From Salvia splendens (taxonomy: Eukaryota; Streptophyta; Magnoliopsida; Lamiales; Lamiaceae), in NCBI RefSeq assembly GCF_004379255.2, contig NC_056052.1, positions 14,354,589 to 14,418,588 of the forward strand: a DNA stretch of 64,000 nt, in the 5' to 3' direction. Below are positions 58,285 to 64,000 of this stretch, piece by piece. Each line of letters starts with the position of its first letter. Position 1 is the first letter of the stretch. The position numbers and the translations under genes are program-made. A model generated the notes under the pieces. It worked only from the letters and a program-made list of their open reading frames with translations. It searched no databases and was not told where the DNA came from.

Positions 58285-59446
58285 GATGTCCAAGAAACAA
58301 AGTGTCAAAGATTATGAGATCTTCCCCTCAAATAAAACCTCAAAGGCCTTGGTTTCATCCTCGGCTCCTCTCACTCCTCAAAAACCCAATCAAAGACACT
58401 TTTCAAATCAAATTATTTCAAACAGATTTTCCCCACTTCAAAATACTCCCGAAATCCCTTATAATACTGTCCTTACCTCAAATATTCCAAAGTCCACTAA
58501 TATTCAAATCCCTAATGCTCCTGAAGAATTCAAGTATTTTCCAAAACAATGGCATGAAGATTGTGGGATGACCCCTTTCACTGATTTTCCAGCCAAACTC
58601 TCTCAAACTGACTTCATAAGAAACCGCTTTCCAAACTCTTCCCAACTCTGGGAATCGGATGATTGCCTAAAGGATCAAACGTATTATGAGTTTATTCTTG
58701 TTGATTCTGATTCAGTTGAAATAACTCATAACTACAACAGATCCAAAGAAATTGAGTATTCAAAATGCATTATCAAAAAGGTCCATACTACGACCACCTT
58801 TGGTGGCCTCAGTGAATTCAAAACTAATTATATCGACTATAAGAATGCTTGGTTCAGAGCTTTCTTATTAAGATATTATAACCACTCCTGGTTCATGGCC
58901 TTTCACCATAATTGTGAAAAACAATTTTCAATTTGGTTTCCAGATTGGTGGAGGAAAATGGGATCTTCTATCCAAATTCTTCCCCTTGAAGTTCAAAAGG
59001 GTTTCCACGCCTTTGCGGAATACTCTACCCTCAAAAACTTTAAAAAATTTATCATGTTCCATGCTGAGTTCAAAGTACCTTGGATTTTTTCCTGGGATTT
59101 CAACTTTGAGAAAATCTATTCGGACCCTTCTCCTTACTCCTTGACAAGGGTTTACAAAGTTAAATGGTGGGCTAAGTTCCAAAATCATATTGGAGTTGAA
59201 TCTGCTGTCAAACAATTTTTTTCCACTGGTGAAAAAGTGATTTTCAAAATGGATAACAAAGAGAAAAGCAAAGCAGAAAGAACAAAGAAGGCCAGTTCCT
59301 CGGAGCCAAATGATTTTCTGAAAAACCTTCCAGAACATATCAAAAGAGACTTCTTTGAATTTATGGCCCAAAAGTCTACCTCTTCAAAGTCTGAAGAATC
59401 GGTCTCTTCTGATCCTATTGGGGGTCAAGACCCCTTTGATTTCTGA
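58271..59446 (+). CDS. Viral ORF2, unknown function, intact in copy 2
   Basis: This complete ORF of 391 residues starts at ATG 58271 and overlaps the end of the polyprotein by 14 bases, a common caulimovirid arrangement. The N-terminal third is Ser/Pro/Asn-rich and probably disordered. Residues about 190-310 form a dense Trp/Phe/Tyr core (WFRAFLLRYYNH, WFPDWWRKMG, PWIFSWDF, VYKVKWW). The C-terminal part is Lys/Glu/Ser-rich and ends DPFDF. It lies where florendoviruses carry an ORF2 of unknown function, so that is the likely counterpart. No transmembrane segment or catalytic motif is evident. Its stop overlaps the ORF3 start (TGATG). Confidence 0.8.
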   Translation: MTDSRMSKKQSVKDYEIFPSNKTSKALVSSSAPLTPQKPNQRHFSNQIISNRFSPLQNTPEIPYNTVLTSNIPKSTNIQIPNAPEEFKYFPKQWHEDCGMTPFTDFPAKLSQTDFIRNRFPNSSQLWESDDCLKDQTYYEFILVDSDSVEITHNYNRSKEIEYSKCIIKKVHTTTTFGGLSEFKTNYIDYKNAWFRAFLLRYYNHSWFMAFHHNCEKQFSIWFPDWWRKMGSSIQILPLEVQKGFHAFAEYSTLKNFKKFIMFHAEFKVPWIFSWDFNFEKIYSDPSPYSLTRVYKVKWWAKFQNHIGVESAVKQFFSTGEKVIFKMDNKEKSKAERTKKASSSEPNDFLKNLPEHIKRDFFEFMAQKSTSSKSEESVSSDPIGGQDPFDF

Positions 59447-59691
59447 TGACAGGTTTCTTTAGAAGGAAGAATACTGAAGCCTATTCTAGGTTTCTCATTG
59501 ATAATATCAAAATTGATACCGAAATGGTTACCTCCCTCTCAGAAATTGCAAAGATTGTTCTTGAAGCCCCTCCTGAAGAAGTGGATTTTCCATTTCTTAG
59601 AGAAACCATTGATGACATTTTTCATAGAATCAATAGAATCAAACGGATGAAGAGAACGCTCAAAATCATTAATATTATCACCGCAGCCTAA
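59446..59691 (+). CDS. Small viral ORF3, unknown function, copy 2
   Basis: These 81 codons give the same protein as copy 1. The ATG overlaps the ORF2 TGA, suggesting translation by reinitiation after ORF2. The middle (LSEIAKIVLEAPPEEVDFPFL) could be two helices around a Pro/Glu turn. The end is basic and closes with INIITAA. I do not know a family for it. Confidence 0.55.
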   Translation: MTGFFRRKNTEAYSRFLIDNIKIDTEMVTSLSEIAKIVLEAPPEEVDFPFLRETIDDIFHRINRIKRMKRTLKIINIITAA

Positions 59692-59712
59692 TCCTGTTCG
59701 CATTATACTAGG

Positions 59713-59931
59713 ATGCCTCCTTTTTGGTTCTTTCGCATTGGTGATAAAATAAGAAGATTAGAACAAGCTATCAAAGATGAAGAAGAAAGCCTCCAAGTCA
59801 TGTATGACGTCAGATTTCGAAGAAGTAGACATATGGATTACTACTACGACGATGAAGAATGGAGACATTGTCAATATATCAAAAGATGCAGAAATAAAAT
59901 CAATAGGCTCCACATCATCATGGCAGCCTAG
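59713..59931 (+). CDS. Small viral ORF4, unknown function, copy 2
   Basis: These 72 codons start 21 bases after ORF3 and give the same protein as copy 1. The aromatic start (MPPFWFFRIG) is followed by a predicted charged helix (KIRRLEQAIKDEEESL), an acidic YYYDDEEW patch and a basic end closing with LHIIMAA. A TGACGTCA site lies inside at 59805-59812, about 300 bp before the TATA box, so coding and promoter functions may overlap. An overlapping frame at 59777-59998 is an alternative. Confidence 0.45.
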   Translation: MPPFWFFRIGDKIRRLEQAIKDEEESLQVMYDVRFRRSRHMDYYYDDEEWRHCQYIKRCRNKINRLHIIMAA

Positions 59932-60056
59932 TGTGAATTTGATTTCAAAGTCAGAAATGACGGCCACCTTCTTTTATAGTTATTGTAAAAATGTTTGAAT
60001 AGTGAATAGTGAAAAGTAACTTTTTGTAATAGTACTATGTAAATTAGTGTGATTTT

Positions 60057-60121
60057 CGTCACTGCTTACGTATTTGTAAAATACTGTACTCCTATGTAGC
60101 TAGGGTTGTTGACTATAAATA
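60057..60121 (+). promoter_or_regulatory. 35S-like pregenomic promoter, copy 2
   Basis: TATAAATA lies at 60114-60121 with the as-1-like CGTCACTGCTTACG at 60057-60070. The arrangement is the same as in copy 1, but the base before CTATAAATA differs (GACTATAAA against GGCTATAAA). The upstream GAATAGT repeat is one unit shorter. It would drive the more-than-genome-length RNA in a circular virus; in this integrated state it would read into the satellite. Confidence 0.7.
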
Positions 60122-60139
60122 AGAGGTTTTCTAGGAAGA

Positions 60140-60528
60140 GAAGTACACCGAGTTCTGATCTCAGACTCATTGCTCTTCTCCCTCCTTCCCTCTGCTACCT
60201 TGAAGCTTTAATCCAAAGTTAGTTTTCAAAATCTCTTTACTTTCATTCTGCTTTCTTTCTTTATGCAAAATATTTTCAATATGTCTTTCATACTGTTTGA
60301 TAACGGAATAATTTATCATAACATTCCAATCACAAACCTTACGGTTCTGACCAATACGTTATTACACAATAAGGCTTCTGCCAATACGTGTTCTAACAAC
60401 AAGGTTTTAACCAATAAGTTTGATGATTCAAAACTATCAAAATATAACCTGGGTGCAAATGGTATCAGAGCCATTTTAATGGCGGTAATGGATGTTAATA
60501 GACCTATAAATTTAACCAGCTTTAAGTT
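60140..60528 (+). other. Viral pregenomic leader, copy 2
   Basis: The leader begins with a CT-rich stretch, followed by AT-rich sequence with repeated ACCAATACG- and AACAAGG-like words around 60350-60415. It holds the primer-binding site and then about 55 bases before the satellite. A 92-codon frame (60263-60541) spans the site and ends in satellite; I treat it as non-coding. Confidence 0.6.
60460..60472 (+). other. tRNA-Met primer-binding site, copy 2
   Basis: TGGTATCAGAGCC matches the 3' end complement of plant initiator tRNA-Met and conventionally marks the start of the caulimovirid genome map. It lies about 340 bp after the TATA box. Its place near the right end of the insertion shows that the integrated genome is circularly permuted. 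Confidence 0.9.
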
Positions 60529-63500
60529 TAAACACTTATAATAGTGATGTTTTTGTTTAAGGTCTAGGGTTTAGGGTTTTTCTATAAAAAAACTCATGTA
60601 TAAAGGAGGAACTTAGAAATGATATCAAGAGGGCTCGAACTCGGCACCTCAAAACAATAATGTTTAAGCTCCATGCCGCTAGGACAAAGGCTCTGGATGA
60701 GTTTGGGTTTTGGGTTAGAGATTAGGTTTAGGGTTTTTTGACGATGGATTTTAGCCGAAAACACAATTAACTGTTTTTTGAAGCTTATTTTTAATTTCTT
60801 AGTTTACGTTTTGTTTCGTTTTGAGTTTTAAAATTTTAATGGCAATTTTGGGAATAAATTTTAACTTTCTGGTTTTCATTTTATTTCCTACTGTGTTTTT
60901 AGGGTATTCTAAACAATTATAAATATAGTGATTTCCTTGAGTTTTGACTATAATATTTAGACAATGGACTAAGGCCAATTTTCTAGCCTTTATTTTATTT
61001 TCTATTGAGTATTTAGGGTTTTCTAAACACTTATAAATAGTGATGTCCTTGTTTAAGGTTTAGGGTTTAGGGTTAAGGGTTTTTTTATAAAAAAAACTCA
61101 TGTATAAAGGAGAAAATTTAAAATGATATCAAGATGGCTCGAACTCGGAACCTCAAATAATAATGTCTAAGCTCAATGCCGCTAGGGCAAAGGCTCTAGA
61201 CGGGTTTAGAGTATAGGGTTTAGGGTTTAGGGGTTAAGGTTTATGGTTAGGGATTAGGTTTAGGGTTTTTTAGACGATGGATTTTTGCCGAAAAACACAA
61301 TTAACTAATTTTTGGAGCTTATTTTTAATTTCTTAGTTTTCGTTTTGTTTCGTTTTGAGTTTAAAAATATTAATAGCAATTTTGGGAATAAATTTGAACT
61401 TCTAGTTTTCATTTTATTTTCTACTGTGTTTTTAGAGTATTCTAAACAATTATAAATACACTGATTTCCTTTAGTTTTGACTATAATATTTAGACAATGG
61501 ACTAAGGCCAATTTTCTAGTCTTTATTTTCTTTTCTTTAGAGTATTTAGGGTTTTCTAAACTCTTATAAATAGTGTTGTCCTTGTTTTGAATACTGTTTT
61601 GGACAATGACTTTTGGACATTTCACATCGTATAAGGAAAAAAATTAATTTACATTATTTTTGGATTATTATTTTTAATGTTCTAGTTTTCGTTTTATTTC
61701 CTTGTGAGTTTTCGGGATTTTCGTAGCACTTATAAATACTGATGTACTTGTTTAGGGTTTAGGATTTGTGGTTTAGGGACAAGGTTTATGGTCTAGAGTT
61801 TAGGGTTTTGGATTTGGCCGAATAACACAATTTACTGTATTTGGGGCCTAATTTTAATTTTACTAGTTTTCGTTTTATTTCATAATGAGTTTTTAGGGTA
61901 TTCTACGCACTCATAAATATCGATTTCTTTGTTTTGACTATATTTTTCAGAAAATGGATTACGGCCAATTCTCTAGTTTTCATTTTAATTCCTTTAGAGT
62001 TTTTAGGGTTTTCAAAACTTTTTTAAAAAGGCCATTGATATGACTACGTTTTTTGGACAATGGACTCTGGCCATTTCACATTGTACACGAAAAATATAAT
62101 TTAATTTATTGTGGCAAAATTTAAATTTTCTAGTTTTCATTTTTTGTTCCTTTTCAGTTTTAAGGATTTTCTAAGCACTTATAAATCGCGATGTCCGTGT
62201 TAGGGCCTAGGATTTACATTTAAGGGTTTGGGTTTAAGATTTTTAGACGTTGGATTTCGGTTGAAAAACACATTTTACTATTTTTTGGGGCTTCATTTTT
62301 ATTTTCGTAGCTTTCGTTGTATTTCCTTTCGAGTTTTTAATTTTTAATAGCAATTTTGGTGATAATTTTTATTTTCTAGTTTTTCGTTTTTTTCCTACTG
62401 AAATATAAGGGTATTCTAAACACTTATAATTATCGATTTCTTTGATTTAACTATACTTTTCATACAATGGATTACGACCAATTTTCTAGTTTTCAACTTA
62501 TTTCCTTTAGAGTTTTTAAGGTTTTCTAAATTCTATTAAAAAGTGTTGTTCTTGGTTTTACTACATTTTTTGGATAATGAATTTTGACTATTTCACATCA
62601 TATAGGGAATAAAATTAATTTATTATTTTGTGATTATTTATAATTTTCTAGATTTCATTTTATTTCCTTTTTCATTTTTTAGGATTTTCTAAACAATTAT
62701 AATAGTGATTTTTTGTTTAAGGTCTAGGGTTTAGGGTTTTTCTATAAAAAAAACTCATGTATAAAGGAGGAACTTAGAAATGATATCAAGAGGGCTCGAA
62801 CTCGGCACCTCAAAACAATAATGTTTAAGCTCCATACCGCTAGGACAAAGGCTCTGGATGAGTTTGGGTTTTGGGTTAGAGATTAGGTTTAGGGTTTTTT
62901 GACGATGGATTTTAGCCGGAAAACACAATTAACTGTTTTTTGAAGCTTATTTTTAATTTCTTAGTTTACGTTTTGTTTCGTTTTGAGTTTTAAAATTTTA
63001 ATAGCAATTTTGGGAATAAATTTTAACTTTCTGGTTTTCATTTTATTTCATACTGTGTTTTTAGGGTATTCTAAACAATTATAAATATAGTGATTTCCTT
63101 GAGTTTTGTCTATAATATTTAGACAATGGACTAAGGCCAATTTTCTAGCCTTTATTTTATTTTCTATTGAGTATTTAGGGTTTTCTATACACTTATAAAT
63201 AGTGATGTCCTTGTTTTTTTTTTTAAAAATAACTCCTATACGAAGGAGAAAATTACAAATAAACTCCTATACTATAGAAAGGAGGAAATTACAATTGATA
63301 AAGAGGGCTCGAACTCGGCACCTCATACAATAATGTCTAAGCTCCTTGCCGCTAGGACTTAGGGTTTAGGGTTTAGGGTTTTTTTATAAAAAAACTCCTG
63401 TATAAAGGAGAAAATTTAAAATGATATCAAGATGGCTTGAACTCGGCACCTCAAATAATAATGTCTGAGCTCAATGCCGCTAGGGTAAAGGCTTTAGACG

Positions 63501-64000
63501 GGTTTAGCATATAGGGTTTAGGGTTTAGGGGTTAAGGTTTTTGGTTAGGGATTAGGTTTAGGGTTTTTTAGACGATGGATTTTTGCCGGAAAACACAATT
63601 AACTAATTTTCGGAGCTTATTTTTAATTTCTTAATTTTCGTTTTGTTTCGTTTTGAGTTTAAAAATTTTAATAGCAATTTTGGGAATAAATTTGAACTTC
63701 TAGTTTTCATTTTATTTCCTACTGTATTTTAGAGTATTCTAAACAATTATAAATAGAGTGATTTCCTTTAGTTTTGACTATAATATTTAGACAATGGACT
63801 AAGGCCATTTTCTAGTCTTTATTTTCTTTTCTTTAGAGTATTTAGGGTTTTCTGAACTCTTATAAATAGTGTTGTCCTTGTTTTGAATACTGTTTTGGAC
63901 AATGAATTTTGGACATTTCACATCATATAAGGAAAAAAATTAATTTACATTATTTTTGGATTATTAGTTTTAATATTCTAGTTTTCGTTTCATTTCCTTG
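60529..64000 (+). repeat. Satellite right of viral copy 2, continuing past the window
   Basis: Long-form satellite with type A cores at 60621 and 62782 (2,161 bp apart), type B cores at 61125 and 63423, and the extra core near 63303. It matches 48341-51,8xx in order and in private variants, for example CCATACCGCTAGG at about 62832 and 50638. This shows that the tandem unit includes virus plus satellite. It runs off the window edge, so a third viral copy may lie about 1.1 kb beyond. No gene is seen. Confidence 0.92.
63213..63359 (-). repeat. Extra SINE-like copy with duplicated tail, second unit
   Basis: This is the counterpart of the copy at 51018-51170, offset by about 12,194 bp. It has minus-strand box B, two CTCC/GGAG tail units and an A-run that is shorter than in the first unit. 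The core again joins straight to CTTAGGGTTTAGGG. Confidence 0.6.

Larger units (their letters stand above)
52867..60528 (+). mobile_element. Endogenous caulimovirid (florendovirus-like), copy 2, near full length
   Basis: This 7,662-bp insertion lies between satellite TTTTGACTATA (52866) and TAAACACTTATAATAG (60529), the same junctions as copy 1. The order is movement protein, coat with zinc knuckle, protease, reverse transcriptase, RNase H, ORF2, two small ORFs, promoter, leader and primer-binding site. The size and the single-polyprotein-plus-ORF2 plan fit florendovirus-like endogenous viruses; no transactivator (ORF VI type) is seen. The polyprotein is broken by a shared TAA, frameshifts and further stops. 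The element is permuted, with the leader split between its two ends. Confidence 0.92.

Noticed and set aside
60263..60541. 92-residue ORF in the viral leader (also 48075-48353)
   Set aside because: It crosses the primer-binding site and ends in satellite, so its end is an accident of the junction.

Overview
The window comes from a flowering-plant nuclear genome, most likely a eudicot. It is heterochromatic, satellite-rich DNA with no recognisable host gene. Three things point to a plant: plant-type telomere-like TTTAGGG strings in every satellite monomer, an integrated plant pararetrovirus (Caulimoviridae), and a long LTR with the TGTAACACCC...TGACA termini common in plant Ty3-type elements. 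The species cannot be named from this sequence.

Layout. Positions 1-2467 and 5681-19860 hold a head-to-tail satellite with monomers of about 2.16 kb. A 3,183-bp solo LTR (2498-5680, minus strand) interrupts it. Positions 19861-42600 hold a shorter, highly homogeneous monomer of about 1,634 bp. It looks derived from the long monomer by loss of one internal block of about 0.53 kb. Both monomers are built from smaller T-rich subunits of about 110-240 bp, each carrying a TTATAAATA-like word and a GGCCAATTTTCTAGTTTTC-like word. Each monomer also carries one (short form) or two (long form) tRNA-derived SINE-like cores on the minus strand, with Pol III box A, box B and a downstream T-run.

From 42601 to 64000 the satellite is interleaved with two copies of one integrated caulimovirid (43302-48340 and 52867-60528). 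Virus and flanking satellite are repeated together, so the virus has become part of a larger tandem unit of about 12.2 kb in its fuller form. Viral order is movement protein, coat protein with zinc knuckle, aspartic protease, reverse transcriptase, RNase H, then ORF2, then two small ORFs, then a 35S-like promoter, leader and tRNA-Met primer-binding site. A single MP-to-RNase H polyprotein followed by ORF2, about 7.7 kb in all, fits florendovirus-like elements best; the genus is an inference. Both copies are broken by stops, frameshifts and rearrangements. Copy 1 has also lost protease, RT and RNase H. ORF2 of copy 2 and the two small ORFs in both copies remain open.

None of the short ORFs recurring in the satellite looks like a gene; they recur because the monomers are nearly identical. 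The most notable points are co-amplification of a virus with a satellite, the Pol III-like module in each monomer, the layered repeat structure, templated repair scars in both viral copies, and two unexplained small viral ORFs.
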